64,000 nucleotides of DNA. Origin: an uncultured Streptomyces sp. (GTDB taxonomy: Bacteria > Actinomycetota > Actinomycetes > Streptomycetales > Streptomycetaceae). The stretch lies in NCBI RefSeq assembly GCF_947488945.1, contig NZ_CANLBS010000009.1, positions 186,001-250,000 of the forward strand, given 5' to 3'. The notes beneath the pieces were generated by a model. The model was not told the origin of the DNA. It did not search any database and saw only the letters and a list, made by a program, of their open reading frames with translations. Positions 1 to 8,709 of the stretch are shown piece after piece. The translations under genes and the position numbers were made by a program. How positions within the stretch are numbered: position 1 is the first letter of the stretch; the number at the start of each line of letters is the position of its first letter.

Positions 1-729
1 GGGACCGCCTTCCGCGACAAGGCGGCGGCCGCCGTCGCCGCGTTCGACGAGGCCCTGGACGCGGGGCGACTGCACCACTGGCCGCTGCGGCTCGGGCACG
101 CCTGGTCGGCGCTCGGCCCGTACACCACCCCGCTGCTGCGTTCCTGGCAGCGACGGCATCCGGGCACGCCGCTGGAACTGCTGCGCATCGACGACCGCAC
201 CGCCGGGCTGACCCGGGGCGAGGTGGACGCGGCGCTGCTGCGCGGGCCGGTGGACGCCCCCGGTCTCGTGACCGAGGTGCTGTTCACCGAGGCGCGGATG
301 GCCGCCGTGACGGCGGACGGCCCGCTCGCCGGCCGGTCCCGGCTCTCCCTCGCCGACCTGGCGGGCGCTCCGGTGGTCCTCAACACGGTCTCCGGCACCA
401 CCACCCCCGGACTGTGGCCGGCCGACGCCCGGCCCGCGGCCACCGTCACCGTCGCCAACACCGACGACTGGCTGACCGCCATCGCCGCAGGGCGGGGCAG
501 CGGAGTGTCGGCGGCCTCCACCGCGCAGATGCACCCGCACGCCGGGGTCGTCTACCTCCCGCTCACCGACGCGCCGCCGGTCCCGGTCCTCCTCGCGCAC
601 CGCGACGGACCGGGCCACCCCGCCCTGGCGAACCTGGTCGCCCTGGCCCACGAGGTCGTACGCCGGGGAGAGCCGGGCGGGATGCGGAGCGACCCGGCCG
701 GTGAGGGCCCGACGGGGACGCCGGAGTGA
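1..729 (+). CDS. LysR-type regulator, C-terminal part (5' end outside window)
   Basis: An open frame runs from the first base to the TGA at 727-729 and encodes about 242 residues without a helix-turn-helix, so the DNA-binding domain lies upstream of the window. The visible part reads as the periplasmic-binding-like co-inducer domain of LysR regulators: an opening strand (LRLGHAWSALGPY), the linker to 'RRHPGTPLELL', then 'GEVDAALLRGPV', the usual turn before the effector pocket. The C-terminus ends in a Gly/Pro-rich tail. LysR proteins bind DNA as tetramers and respond to a small ligand; the target is unknown because the usual divergent partner gene is not in view. Family assignment is good, specificity is unknown. 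Confidence 0.8.
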   Translation, partial: GTAFRDKAAAAVAAFDEALDAGRLHHWPLRLGHAWSALGPYTTPLLRSWQRRHPGTPLELLRIDDRTAGLTRGEVDAALLRGPVDAPGLVTEVLFTEARMAAVTADGPLAGRSRLSLADLAGAPVVLNTVSGTTTPGLWPADARPAATVTVANTDDWLTAIAAGRGSGVSAASTAQMHPHAGVVYLPLTDAPPVPVLLAHRDGPGHPALANLVALAHEVVRRGEPGGMRSDPAGEGPTGTPE

Positions 730-1107
730 CCCGGCGCGCGAGGGCCTGACCGGGACACCGGACCGACCCGGCTGGGAGGGCGGGCGGGAGGGCCGGGCGG
801 GACGCGAGAGCGGGCGCAAGAGGACCGGGCGGGACGCCGGGAGCCTCCGGGATCTCCGTGGTCGGGACCCCTTCCGGACCCCGTACGCCCCACCGGTCAC
901 CCCCGACACGGCGGACAACACCACCCGCACAGCCACAAACACCACACACACCGACCAGAAATCAACACCTGAGCTTCCCAAATCGGCTGTCAATTCTCCT
1001 ATAGTGGCCACGACTTGCACCGAATCTGTCAGGCCGCCGCCCTGAGTCGACGACTCAGCCGGCGCGCGCCTGGTGCCCCCTCCCGCCGCCCGCAACGAGG
1101 ATTCCGC
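730..1107. other. Intergenic region upstream of the conservon
   Basis: No convincing gene. The first half holds imperfect direct repeats of a GACCCGGC-type motif that continue from the end of the LysR gene (about 690-770). The second half is unusually A/C-rich and then AT-rich (about 920-1005), which fits a promoter region for cvnA. Confidence 0.5.
1000..1005 (+). promoter_or_regulatory. Candidate -10 box for the cvn operon
   Basis: TATAGT at the end of the only AT-rich stretch ahead of cvnA, about 100 nt before the proposed TTG start. No clear -35 consensus is visible at 16-19 nt upstream, so this is a positional guess. Confidence 0.35.
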
Positions 1108-2736
1108 TTGCGCCCCTCCCTCCGGTCTTCCGCGCCGGCCCTGCTGATATCGGCGGCTCTCACCGGCCTCGCCTGCGTGGCGGCCGTCGTCGCCGCACCC
1201 GAGGGGGTACGCACCCCGCTCGCCTGGGGGGCGGGATGCGCGGCGGTGCTGCTGACCGCCGCCGTCACCGTCTCCGTCCATTCCCTGCACACCGCGCGGG
1301 CCCTGCGCGCCGCGCGGGCCGAGGAGAGCCGGCGGTTCACCGCCGAGACCACCCGGCTCGTGTCGGCGTCCGCGGCCGAGGCCCAGCGCTTCACGGCCGA
1401 GACCGCCCGCGTGAAGGCCTCCGCCCGCGCCGAGACGGAGCGGATCGCCACCGCCGCCGCAGCCGCGAAGGAGCGGATGGCCGCCGAGGCCGCCGCCGAA
1501 CGGAGGCGGCTGACCGAGGAGGCGGAGCGGGTCACCGCCGAGGCCGCCGCCGAGCGGGAGAAGCTGGTCGCCGAGGCGGCCCGCGCGCTCGCCCGCGCCC
1601 GGCGCAGCGAGAGCGAGCGCGCCGCCGCCGTCGCCGCCTGCGCCAACGCGGCGGGCCGGATGCAGGCGCTGTCCACGAGCATGCTGGCCGACCTCCGCGA
1701 GATGGAGAACCGGCACAACGACGACACGGTCCTCGGCGACCTGCTCCACCTCGACCACCGCACGGCCCAGGCGGGCCGCCTCGCCGACTCCATCGCCGTG
1801 CTGACCGGTGCCCGTTCGGGCCGCCGCTGGGCCAAGCCGATCGTGATGGAGTCCATCCTGCGCGGCGCCATGGGACGCATCGGCGGCTACCAGCGCATCC
1901 GGCTGCACTCGGTGAGCGACGTCGCCGTCGCCGGCCACGCCGCCGAGGGCGTCATGCACGCCCTCGCCGAACTCCTCGACAACGCGGCGAACTTCTCGCC
2001 GCCCACGGCCGAGGTGCACGTGTACGTGGAGGAGGTCCCGGCGGGCACCGTCATCACCATCGAGGACAGCGGCCTGATCATGGGCGACGTCCAACTGCGG
2101 CGCGCGGAGCGGGCGGTGTCCGCCGAGAACCAGGACCTGACCGGCCTCTCCGGCACCCGGCTCGGCCTGGCCGTCGTCGGCCGGCTGGCCCGCAAGCACG
2201 GCCTGACCGTCTCCTTCCGGCCCTCCGCGCGCGGCGGCACCGGCGTGCTGATGATGCTGCCGCAGGAGATCATCACCCGTACCTCCGCACCCGCCCCGGC
2301 GGCGGCAGCCCCGGCCGTCCGGACCGACGACGCCGTCCCCGCGGCGTCCCCCGCACGGACCGCCGCTCCCGTCGCCGAGCCGGAACCGGCGCACGGCGCC
2401 GCGGCCGAGTCCGGTGCCGACGCCCCCGGCCGCGACCGGGAGGCCCCGGCCGCCCCGGAGGCGCTCCCCACCCGGGCGAAGGCGACGGCCGAGGACACGC
2501 AGGACGCCGAATCGACCGGCTCCTTCCCGCTGCTGGGCGACAGCGGGCTGCCCCAGCGCCGGCGCGGCCGCACCCTGGCCGCCGCCGAGTCCCGCGCCGC
2601 GGCCGCCGACGGCGGCGGCTCCGGCACCGGCGCCCCCCGCCGTGCCACCGACCCGAAGGTGCAGGCCGCTCGCTTCAGCACCTTCAGCAAGGCCGTACGC
2701 GCCACCCCACCGCACCCGGAAGGCAACACCCGATGA
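1108..2736 (+). CDS. cvnA: Conservon sensor-kinase-like ATPase (CvnA)
   Basis: Membrane-bound histidine-kinase-like protein, 542 residues, first gene of a conservon, the Streptomyces operon type that pairs such a protein with a roadblock protein, a DUF742 protein and a Ras-like GTPase. Two transmembrane segments (about residues 8-28 and 35-56) are followed by a long Ala/Glu/Arg-rich coiled coil (about 60-175), then an HATPase domain with N-box 'LAELLDNAANFS' (Asn292), G1 'EDSG' (Asp320) and G2 'GTRLGLAVV'. The C-terminal 150 residues are a low-complexity Ala/Pro tail. A TTG at 1108 preceded by GAGG with 7-nt spacing is preferred over the in-frame ATG at 1015, which would add 31 Arg-rich residues before the membrane segment. 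The stop overlaps cvnB as ATGA. The signal sensed is unknown. Confidence 0.85.
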   Translation: MRPSLRSSAPALLISAALTGLACVAAVVAAPEGVRTPLAWGAGCAAVLLTAAVTVSVHSLHTARALRAARAEESRRFTAETTRLVSASAAEAQRFTAETARVKASARAETERIATAAAAAKERMAAEAAAERRRLTEEAERVTAEAAAEREKLVAEAARALARARRSESERAAAVAACANAAGRMQALSTSMLADLREMENRHNDDTVLGDLLHLDHRTAQAGRLADSIAVLTGARSGRRWAKPIVMESILRGAMGRIGGYQRIRLHSVSDVAVAGHAAEGVMHALAELLDNAANFSPPTAEVHVYVEEVPAGTVITIEDSGLIMGDVQLRRAERAVSAENQDLTGLSGTRLGLAVVGRLARKHGLTVSFRPSARGGTGVLMMLPQEIITRTSAPAPAAAAPAVRTDDAVPAASPARTAAPVAEPEPAHGAAAESGADAPGRDREAPAAPEALPTRAKATAEDTQDAESTGSFPLLGDSGLPQRRRGRTLAAAESRAAAADGGGSGTGAPRRATDPKVQAARFSTFSKAVRATPPHPEGNTR

Positions 2737-3167
2737 CCGCGACCACCGACGAGAAGCTCAACTGGCTGCTGGAGGGGCTGCTCGACCGGACGCCCGGCGC
2801 CCGGCACGCCCTCGTCCTGTCCCGCGACGGCCTCAAGCTGTGCCGGACCCCCGAGCTCTCCGTCGACCAGGCCGACCAGTTGGCGGCCATCTCCGCCGGC
2901 ATCCAGTCCCTTTCGCACGGTGCGTCCATCGAGTTCGGCGACGGCACCGGCGGCGTACGGTCCGCGATGGCGGAGTTCTACGGCGGGGTGCTGTTCATCG
3001 TGGAGGCGGGCGCGGGCGCGCACCTCGCGGTCGTCGCCGACGAGGACTCCGACGTCGGCCTCGTCGGCCACAACATGAGCGAACTGGTGGAGCAGATCGG
3101 CGAACACCTGGTCGCCCCGCCGCGGAGCCCGGCCGACGCCGCTTCCTCCGAGACCGTGGACGTATGA
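2733..3167 (+). CDS. cvnB: Roadblock/LC7 domain protein (CvnB)
   Basis: A 144-residue protein of the roadblock/LC7 fold, second gene of the conservon. Typical features are the opening 'LNWLLEGLLDRTPGARHALVLSRDGL', the alternating helix-strand pattern and a central 'EFYGGVLFIVEAG'. In conservons this protein is thought to act as scaffold or GTPase-activating partner of CvnD and to bind CvnA at the membrane. The ATG lies inside the cvnA stop (ATGA), and its own stop overlaps cvnC in the same way, so translation of the whole set is probably coupled. Confidence 0.88.
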   Translation: MTATTDEKLNWLLEGLLDRTPGARHALVLSRDGLKLCRTPELSVDQADQLAAISAGIQSLSHGASIEFGDGTGGVRSAMAEFYGGVLFIVEAGAGAHLAVVADEDSDVGLVGHNMSELVEQIGEHLVAPPRSPADAASSETVDV

Positions 3168-3535
3168 CCCCGGCGCCCCGCCCCCGTCCGGGGCGCGACG
3201 ACGATCCCGACCGGCTGTACACCCTCACCGGTGGCCGCAGCCGGTCCGACTCGGCCGCGTTCGACCTGGTGACGCTCGTCGTCTCCGAGTGCGAACCGGC
3301 CCCCGGCATGCAGTCGGAGCACGTCGCCATCCTGCGGATGTGCGAACGCCCCACCGCCGTGGTCGAGATCTCCGCGAGCCTGAACCTGCCCGTCGGCATC
3401 GTCCGCATCATGCTGTGCGACCTGCTCGACACCGGCCGGATCAGCGCCCGCCATCCCCGTACCGCCCGTGTCGCGGACCGGCTCCCCGACCCCGACATTC
3501 TGGAACAGGTGCTCGTTGGACTCCGCAACCTCTGA
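3164..3535 (+). CDS. cvnC: DUF742 protein (CvnC)
   Basis: A 123-residue DUF742 protein, third conservon gene. It opens with 'RDDDPDRLYTLTGGRSRSDS', typical of the family, followed by a winged-helix-like region ('SEHVAILRMCERPTAVVEISASLNLPVGIVRIM', in two pieces) and ends in 'EQVLVGLRNL', the usual C-terminus. The fold suggests a small DNA- or protein-binding module; the biochemical role is not established. It starts in an ATGA overlap with cvnB and its last 20 nt overlap the proposed start of cvnD. Confidence 0.87.
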   Translation: MTPAPRPRPGRDDDPDRLYTLTGGRSRSDSAAFDLVTLVVSECEPAPGMQSEHVAILRMCERPTAVVEISASLNLPVGIVRIMLCDLLDTGRISARHPRTARVADRLPDPDILEQVLVGLRNL

Positions 3536-4163
3536 CCGGGACGCCCTGCGGCCGACGGCCGACAACGGCTTGAAGATCGTCGTCGTCGGCGGCTTCGGCG
3601 TGGGCAAGACCACCCTGGTCCGTTCCGTCAGCGAGATCCGCCCGCTCAACACCGAAGAGACCATGACCCGCGCGGGCGAGGAGGTCGACGACCTCGACGG
3701 CGTCCACTCCAAGACCGCCACCACCGTCGCCTTCGACTTCGGCCGGATCACCCTGGACGCGCGCTCGGTGCTCTACCTCTTCGGCGCGCCCGGCCAGGAG
3801 CGCTTCTGGTTCCTGTGGGACCGGCTGTTCTCCGGCACCCTCGGCGCGGTCGTCCTGGTGGACACCCGCCGGCTCGCCGACTCCTGGTACGCCATCGACC
3901 GGCTGGAGCACCACGGCACGCCGTTCATCGTGGCCTGCAACGACTTCGGCGGGCCGCTGCACACCGAGGAGCAGATCCGCAAGGCGCTGGACCTCTCCCC
4001 CGACGTCCCGCTCGTCGAGTGCGACGCCCGGGACCGCTCGTCCAGCAAGTACGTGCTGATCACGCTCGTCGAACACCTCCACGCCCTCTCCGCCCGCGCC
4101 CGGTCCGCCGGATCACCGGCGGACACCGCCGCCGCGGCCAGGACCCCGGAGCCCACTCCATGA
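3516..4163 (+). CDS. cvnD: Conservon Ras-like GTPase (CvnD)
   Basis: Small GTP-binding protein, 215 residues, fourth conservon gene. The P-loop is 'GGFGVGKTTLV' (Lys31), the G3 motif is 'FGAPGQERFWF' and the G4 position reads 'CNDF' instead of NKxD, as usual in this subfamily (ATP/GTP-binding DUF of the conservons). The TTG at 3516 gives an N-terminus (MDSATSDRD...) of normal length and has AGG six nt upstream; an ATG at 3468 would add residues read out of frame from the DUF742 gene and is unlikely. Stop and next start overlap as ATGA. It presumably switches signalling from the CvnA-CvnB complex, perhaps toward the P450 partners. Confidence 0.88.
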   Translation: MDSATSDRDALRPTADNGLKIVVVGGFGVGKTTLVRSVSEIRPLNTEETMTRAGEEVDDLDGVHSKTATTVAFDFGRITLDARSVLYLFGAPGQERFWFLWDRLFSGTLGAVVLVDTRRLADSWYAIDRLEHHGTPFIVACNDFGGPLHTEEQIRKALDLSPDVPLVECDARDRSSSKYVLITLVEHLHALSARARSAGSPADTAAAARTPEPTP

Positions 4164-5395
4164 CCCAGTGCCCCGTGTCCCACGGATCCGTCCCCCTGTC
4201 CGGGCCCCGGTTCCAGACCGACCCCGTGCGGTTGTACCGGGACATGCGGCGCGACCACGGGCCGGTCGCCCCGGTCGTGCTCGACGGCGACATACCCGCC
4301 TGGCTGATCCTCGGCTACCGCGAACTCCACCAGGTCACCAACGACCCGGTGCTCTTCAGCCGGGACTCCGAGCTGTGGAGCCAGTGGGAGAACATCCCCG
4401 AGGGCTGGCCGCTGCTGCCGATGATCGGCCGCAGGCAGCCCTCCATCCTCTACACGGTCGGCCGCCGGCACACCGAGCGGCAGGCGATGATCAGCAACGC
4501 CCTCGAAGGCGTCGACCCGTTCGCCCTCAAGCGGTACGCGGAGGAGTTCGCCGACGGCCTCGTCGACCGCTTCTGCGCCGCGGGCCGCACCGACATCATC
4601 GCGGAGTACGCGATGCTGCTGCCCGCACTCGTCCTGGCACGGCTCTACGGCTTCGACAACGAGGTCGGGGCGGCCCTGGTGAGCGCGCTCAACGACATGA
4701 TCGACGGCCGCGAACGCGCCCTGGCCGGCCAGCAGCACCTCGGCGCCGCCATGACCGACCTGGTCGCCTCCCGAAAGTCCGCCCCCGGCGACGACGTCAC
4801 CAGCAGGATGCTGGCCGACCCCGGCGGGTTCACCGACGAGGAGGTCACCCAGGACCTGATGGTCATGATGGCCGCCGGCCACCAGCCGACGGCCGACTGG
4901 ATCGGCAACTCGCTGCGGCTGATGCTCACCGACGACCGCTTCGCCGCCTCGCTCTCCGGCGGCCGGCACAGCGTCGGCGAGGCCATGAACGAGGTGCTGT
5001 GGGAGGACACGCCCACCCAGAACGTGGCGGGCCGCTGGGCCTCCCGCGACACCCGCCTCGGCGGCCGGCACATCCGGGCGGGCGACATGCTGCTGCTCGG
5101 CATCGCCGCCGCCAACGGGGACCCGCAGGTCAGGACGGACGGCTCCGCCCTCACCGGCGGGAACAACGCCTTCCTCTCCTTCGGACACGGCGAGCACCGC
5201 TGCCCGTTCCCGGCCCAGGAGACGTCCGAGGTCATCGCCCGCACCGGCATCGAGGTGCTGCTCGACCGGCTGCCGGACGTGGACCTCGCGGTCCCCGAGG
5301 AACAGCTCACCCGGCGCCCGTCACCCTGGCTGCGCGGCCTGACGGACCTGCCGGTGCGATTCACTCCGACACTCGCCCTGGGAGACCAAAAATGA
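4160..5395 (+). CDS. CYP157-like cytochrome P450 lacking ExxR
   Basis: A 411-residue P450-fold protein, fifth conservon gene. The heme-binding loop is intact, 'FGHGEHRCPFPAQE' with Cys348 as thiolate ligand. Two otherwise near-universal motifs are altered: the K-helix ExxR reads E278-V-L-W281, so the Arg is Trp, and the I-helix oxygen-activation site reads A239-G-H-Q-P-T244 instead of AGxET. Loss of the ExxR arginine is known for the CYP157 family, whose genes sit in conservons next to CYP154 genes; this fits exactly. Whether the protein is a catalyst or a heme-binding signalling subunit is not known. ATGA overlaps on both sides. Confidence 0.85.
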   Translation: MTQCPVSHGSVPLSGPRFQTDPVRLYRDMRRDHGPVAPVVLDGDIPAWLILGYRELHQVTNDPVLFSRDSELWSQWENIPEGWPLLPMIGRRQPSILYTVGRRHTERQAMISNALEGVDPFALKRYAEEFADGLVDRFCAAGRTDIIAEYAMLLPALVLARLYGFDNEVGAALVSALNDMIDGRERALAGQQHLGAAMTDLVASRKSAPGDDVTSRMLADPGGFTDEEVTQDLMVMMAAGHQPTADWIGNSLRLMLTDDRFAASLSGGRHSVGEAMNEVLWEDTPTQNVAGRWASRDTRLGGRHIRAGDMLLLGIAAANGDPQVRTDGSALTGGNNAFLSFGHGEHRCPFPAQETSEVIARTGIEVLLDRLPDVDLAVPEEQLTRRPSPWLRGLTDLPVRFTPTLALGDQK

Positions 5396-6600
5396 CCCGG
5401 ATCGTCCTCGATCCCTTCGTGACCGACCTCGACGCGGAGAGCGCCGCCCTGCGCGCCGCCGGGCCGCTGGCCGAGGTCGAACTGCCCGGCGGCGTCCGGG
5501 TGTACGCCGTCACCCACCACGCCGAGGCGCGTCAGCTGCTCACCGACGGCCGGGTCGTGAAGGACATCAACGTCTGGAACGCCTGGCAGCGCGGCGAGAT
5601 CCCGATGGACTGGCCGCTGATCGGCCTGGTCAATCCGGGGCGCTCGATGCTGACGGTCGACGGGGCGGACCACCGCCGGCTCCGCACGCTGGTCGCGCAG
5701 GCGCTGACGGTGAAGCGGGTGGAGCGGCTGCGGGCCGGCATCGAGGCCCTCACCCACGCGAGCCTGGACCGGCTCGCGGCGCTCCCGCAGGGCGGGACGG
5801 TCGATCTCAAGGCGGAGTTCGCCTACCCGCTGCCGATGAACGTCATCAGCGAGCTGATGGGCGTGGAGGCGGACGACCACCCCCGGCTGAAGGAGCTGTT
5901 CGAGAAGTTCTTCTCGACGCAGACGCCGCCGGAGGAGGTGCCGCAGATGATGGCGGACCTCGGCGCCCTCTTCACGAAGATCGTCGACGCCAAGCGGGCC
6001 GCGCCCGGCGACGACCTGACCAGCGCGCTGATCCTGGCCTCCGAGAACGGCGACCAGCTCACCGACGAGGAGATCGTCAACACCCTGCAACTGATCATCG
6101 CGGCCGGTCACGAGACCACGATCAGCCTGATCGTGAACGTCGTCGAGGCGCTGCAGACCCACCCCGAGCAGCGCAAGGCGGTGCTGAGCGGCGAGATCCC
6201 GTGGGAGAACGTGATCGAGGAGACGCTGCGCTGGAACACCCCGACCTCGCACGTGCTCATCCGGTTCGCGACCGAGGACGTCGAGGTCGGCGACCGGGTG
6301 CTGCCGAAGGGCGAGGCGCTCATCGTGTCGTTCGGCGCGCTGGGCCGGGACGAGGCCCAGTACGGTCCGACGGCCGGCGAGTTCGACGCCACCCGGTCCC
6401 CGAACCGGCACATCGCCTTCGGCCACGGCCCGCACGTCTGCCCGGGAGCGGCCCTGTCCCGCCTGGAGGCGGGGGTGGCCCTCCCCGCCCTCTACGAGCG
6501 CTTCCCGGACCTGGAGCTCGCGGTGCCCCCGTCCGAGCTGCGCAACAAGCCGATCGTGACGCAGAACGACCTGCACGAGCTGCCGGTCGACCTGGGCTGA
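5392..6600 (+). CDS. CYP154-like cytochrome P450
   Basis: A 402-residue soluble P450, last conservon gene. All catalytic motifs are standard: I-helix 'AAGHETT', K-helix E277-T-L-R280, PERF-like region and heme loop 'FGHGPHVCPGAALSR' with Cys350. This is the pattern of CYP154 proteins, which accompany CYP157 proteins in conservons and hydroxylate varied ring substrates in vitro; the natural substrate is not evident. The ATG overlaps the previous stop (ATGA). The neighbouring ferredoxin that some P450 operons carry is absent, so electrons must come from elsewhere in the genome. Confidence 0.88.
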   Translation: MTRIVLDPFVTDLDAESAALRAAGPLAEVELPGGVRVYAVTHHAEARQLLTDGRVVKDINVWNAWQRGEIPMDWPLIGLVNPGRSMLTVDGADHRRLRTLVAQALTVKRVERLRAGIEALTHASLDRLAALPQGGTVDLKAEFAYPLPMNVISELMGVEADDHPRLKELFEKFFSTQTPPEEVPQMMADLGALFTKIVDAKRAAPGDDLTSALILASENGDQLTDEEIVNTLQLIIAAGHETTISLIVNVVEALQTHPEQRKAVLSGEIPWENVIEETLRWNTPTSHVLIRFATEDVEVGDRVLPKGEALIVSFGALGRDEAQYGPTAGEFDATRSPNRHIAFGHGPHVCPGAALSRLEAGVALPALYERFPDLELAVPPSELRNKPIVTQNDLHELPVDLG

Positions 6601-6612
6601 TCCCCGCCCGCG

Positions 6613-6640
6613 GGGCGCGGGACCGGCCGGTCCCGCGCCC
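6613..6640 (+). terminator. Perfect 28-bp palindrome ending the conservon operon
   Basis: Arms GGGCGCGGGACCGG and its exact complement meet with no loop base, 12 bp after the stop of the last P450. There is no U tract, as usual for Streptomyces hairpin terminators. Confidence 0.7.
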
Positions 6641-6735
6641 GTCCCGGACGGGGGCGGGACGAGGCGGGGGCGTCCACGGACCGGAGCGAACGTCTCACCG
6701 GACGGACACGGTCACGGGCCGTCTCCGGGAGGCAT

Positions 6736-6741
6736 TACGCT
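6736..6741 (+). promoter_or_regulatory. -10 box of serC, leaderless type
   Basis: TACGCT ends exactly 7 nt before the GTG at 6749 and no Shine-Dalgarno lies between, so the transcript probably starts at the GTG. Confidence 0.5.
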
Positions 6742-6748
6742 CCGACTC

Positions 6749-7867
6749 GTGGCCGACATCCAGATTCCCGCTGACATCAAGCCCGCCGACGGGCGCTTCG
6801 GCGCCGGTCCCTCCAAGGTGCGGACTCAGGCGCTCGACGCGCTGGCCGCCACCGGCACCTCTCTTCTCGGCACCTCCCACCGCCAGGCTCCGGTCAAGAA
6901 CCTGGTCGGCGAGGTCCGCGAGGGCGTGCGCGCGCTCTTCTCCCTCCCCGAGGGGTACGAGGTCGTTCTCGGCAACGGCGGCTCCACCGCCTTCTGGGAC
7001 GTGGCGACGCACGGTCTCATCGAGTCGAAGTCCCAGCACCTGAGCTTCGGCGAGTTCTCGTCGAAGTTCGCCAAGGCCGCGAAGCTCGCGCCCTGGCTCG
7101 CGGAGCCGACCGTCATCTCCTCCGACCCGGGCACCCACCCGGAGCCGCAGGCCGAGGCCGGCGTCGACGTGTACGCCTTCACCCACAACGAGACCTCCAC
7201 GGGTGTCGCCGCGCCGATCAAGCGCGTCGCGGGCGCCGACGAGGGCTCGCTCGTCCTCGTGGACGCCACCTCCGGCGCCGGCGGCCTGCCGGTCGACATC
7301 ACCGAGACGGACGTCTACTACTTCGCCCCGCAGAAGTCGTTCGCCTCGGACGGCGGCCTGTGGATCGCGGCCTTCTCCCCGGCCGCCCTGGAGCGCGCCG
7401 CGCGCGTGCACGCCTCCGGCCGGCACGTGCCGGAGTTCTTCTCGCTGCCGACGGCGATCGACAACTCGCTGAAGAACCAGACGTACAACACCCCCGCGCT
7501 CGCCACCCTGTTCCTGCTCAACGAGCAGCTGAAGTGGATGAACACGCAGGGCGGTCTGGAGTTCACGACCGGACGCACCGCCGCCTCCTCGCAGGCGCTG
7601 TACGGCTGGGCCGAGGACTCGAAGTACGCGACCCCGTTCGTCACCGACCCGGCGAAGCGTTCGCAGGTCATCGGCACGATCGACTTCGCGGACGAGATCG
7701 ACGCCGCCGCCGTCGCCAAGGCGCTGCGCGCCAACGGCATCGTGGACACCGAGCCGTACCGCAAGCTGGGCCGCAACCAGCTGCGCGTCGCGATGTTCCC
7801 GGCGATCGACCCGGCCGACGTCCAGGCCCTGACGGCCTGCATCGACTTCGTCATCGAGAAGCTGTAG
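6749..7867 (+). CDS. serC: Phosphoserine aminotransferase
   Basis: Class V PLP-dependent transaminase, 372 residues, converting 3-phosphohydroxypyruvate and glutamate into 3-phosphoserine and 2-oxoglutarate in serine biosynthesis (and pyridoxal synthesis where that route exists). The start 'ADIQIPADIKPADGRFGAGPSKV' matches the actinobacterial SerC N-terminus, with the substrate loop 'GAGPSKV', 'LLGTSHRQAPVK', and the PLP lysine in 'YYFAPQKSFASDGG'. Full length. It stands alone, with its own leaderless-type promoter and a downstream hairpin, so it is probably monocistronic. Confidence 0.95.
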   Translation: MADIQIPADIKPADGRFGAGPSKVRTQALDALAATGTSLLGTSHRQAPVKNLVGEVREGVRALFSLPEGYEVVLGNGGSTAFWDVATHGLIESKSQHLSFGEFSSKFAKAAKLAPWLAEPTVISSDPGTHPEPQAEAGVDVYAFTHNETSTGVAAPIKRVAGADEGSLVLVDATSGAGGLPVDITETDVYYFAPQKSFASDGGLWIAAFSPAALERAARVHASGRHVPEFFSLPTAIDNSLKNQTYNTPALATLFLLNEQLKWMNTQGGLEFTTGRTAASSQALYGWAEDSKYATPFVTDPAKRSQVIGTIDFADEIDAAAVAKALRANGIVDTEPYRKLGRNQLRVAMFPAIDPADVQALTACIDFVIEKL

Positions 7868-7890
7868 TCCGCCGCACCACCGCCCCGCCC

Positions 7891-7930
7891 CGACGGCCCC
7901 GCCACCGCACGACGGTACGCGGGGCCGTCG
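7891..7930 (+). terminator. serC terminator hairpin
   Basis: Stem CGACGGCCCCG (7891-7901) pairs perfectly with CGGGGCCGTCG (7920-7930) around an 18-nt loop, 23 nt after the serC stop. Confidence 0.65.
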
Positions 7931-8057
7931 CACGTCCGGGTGCCCGTGACGCCGGCGACGGACGTCACCCGCGGGGGTGAGCGAGAGACCTACGGGCCCC
8001 CGCCGGTGCCGCGACCTACGATGATGGCATCGGCACCGGTCACCTCAGGAGGACGTC

Positions 8058-8699
8058 ATGTCTGCGTCAGCAGTCGAGTACCCCTGTGACGGTGAACCGG
8101 AATCCCTGCTGGCCAGCGCGAACCGACTCGCGGAGCAGCTGCCCGGTCACCGTGTCGAGATTCTTGGAGGCCTGATCACCGTGGCCCCACCCCCGGACGG
8201 CCCGCACGGCCGGGCACTGACCAAGCTGATGCGACCGTTCCTGGCGGCGGGTCTCGACGACGGCGAGACCGCTCTGATCCAGGGAATCGGACTCTGGCTG
8301 CCGGGCGGCCCGCAGGATTACGCCATTCCCGACCTGGCCGTCGTGGACGCCGACTTCGACGCCCACCGGGCGGAGAACCACTGCTACGACCCCGCGGTGT
8401 TCCGCCTCGTGCTGGAGGTCACCTCCAGCAACTGGACCAGCGACCTCCGGCACAAGGTGGTCGCCTACGCCGAGGCGAAGATTCCGGTCTACGTGATCCT
8501 GGACCGCAAGCACGGACGCCTCCATGTGCTGACGGAACCCGGAGGCGGCGCCTGGGACAACCACCAGGTGTACGCCCCCGGACAGACGGCCGTGCTGCCC
8601 GGCTCGATCGGCGGGCGGGTGAGCCTGGACGTCGGCGCGCTCGTCCGCGCGGGAAGCCCGGACACGGCCCCGAGGTCCACCGGCCCCGCGCCGGGCTGA
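8058..8699 (+). CDS. Uma2-family (DUF820) putative restriction-endonuclease-fold protein
   Basis: A 213-residue protein of the Uma2/DUF820 family, which has a PD-(D/E)xK nuclease fold. Motif sequence: 'RVEILGGLITVAPPPDGPHG' at the N-terminus, 'AIPDLAVVDADFD' (catalytic Asp), 'FRLVLEVTSSNW' (catalytic Glu), then 'RHKVVAYAEAKIPVYVILD'. Members are very numerous in Streptomyces and cyanobacteria and their function is not established. AGGAGG lies 5 nt before the ATG, and a TACGAT -10 box at 8017-8022 gives a 35-nt leader. No linked methylase or partner subunit is present. Confidence 0.85.
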   Translation: MSASAVEYPCDGEPESLLASANRLAEQLPGHRVEILGGLITVAPPPDGPHGRALTKLMRPFLAAGLDDGETALIQGIGLWLPGGPQDYAIPDLAVVDADFDAHRAENHCYDPAVFRLVLEVTSSNWTSDLRHKVVAYAEAKIPVYVILDRKHGRLHVLTEPGGGAWDNHQVYAPGQTAVLPGSIGGRVSLDVGALVRAGSPDTAPRSTGPAPG

Positions 8700-8709
8700 G
8701 CCGGCGTCC

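Noticed and set aside
1015..1107. ATG-started extension of cvnA
   Set aside because: Adds an Arg-rich segment before the membrane helix with no ribosome site; TTG at 1108 has GAGG at 7 nt.
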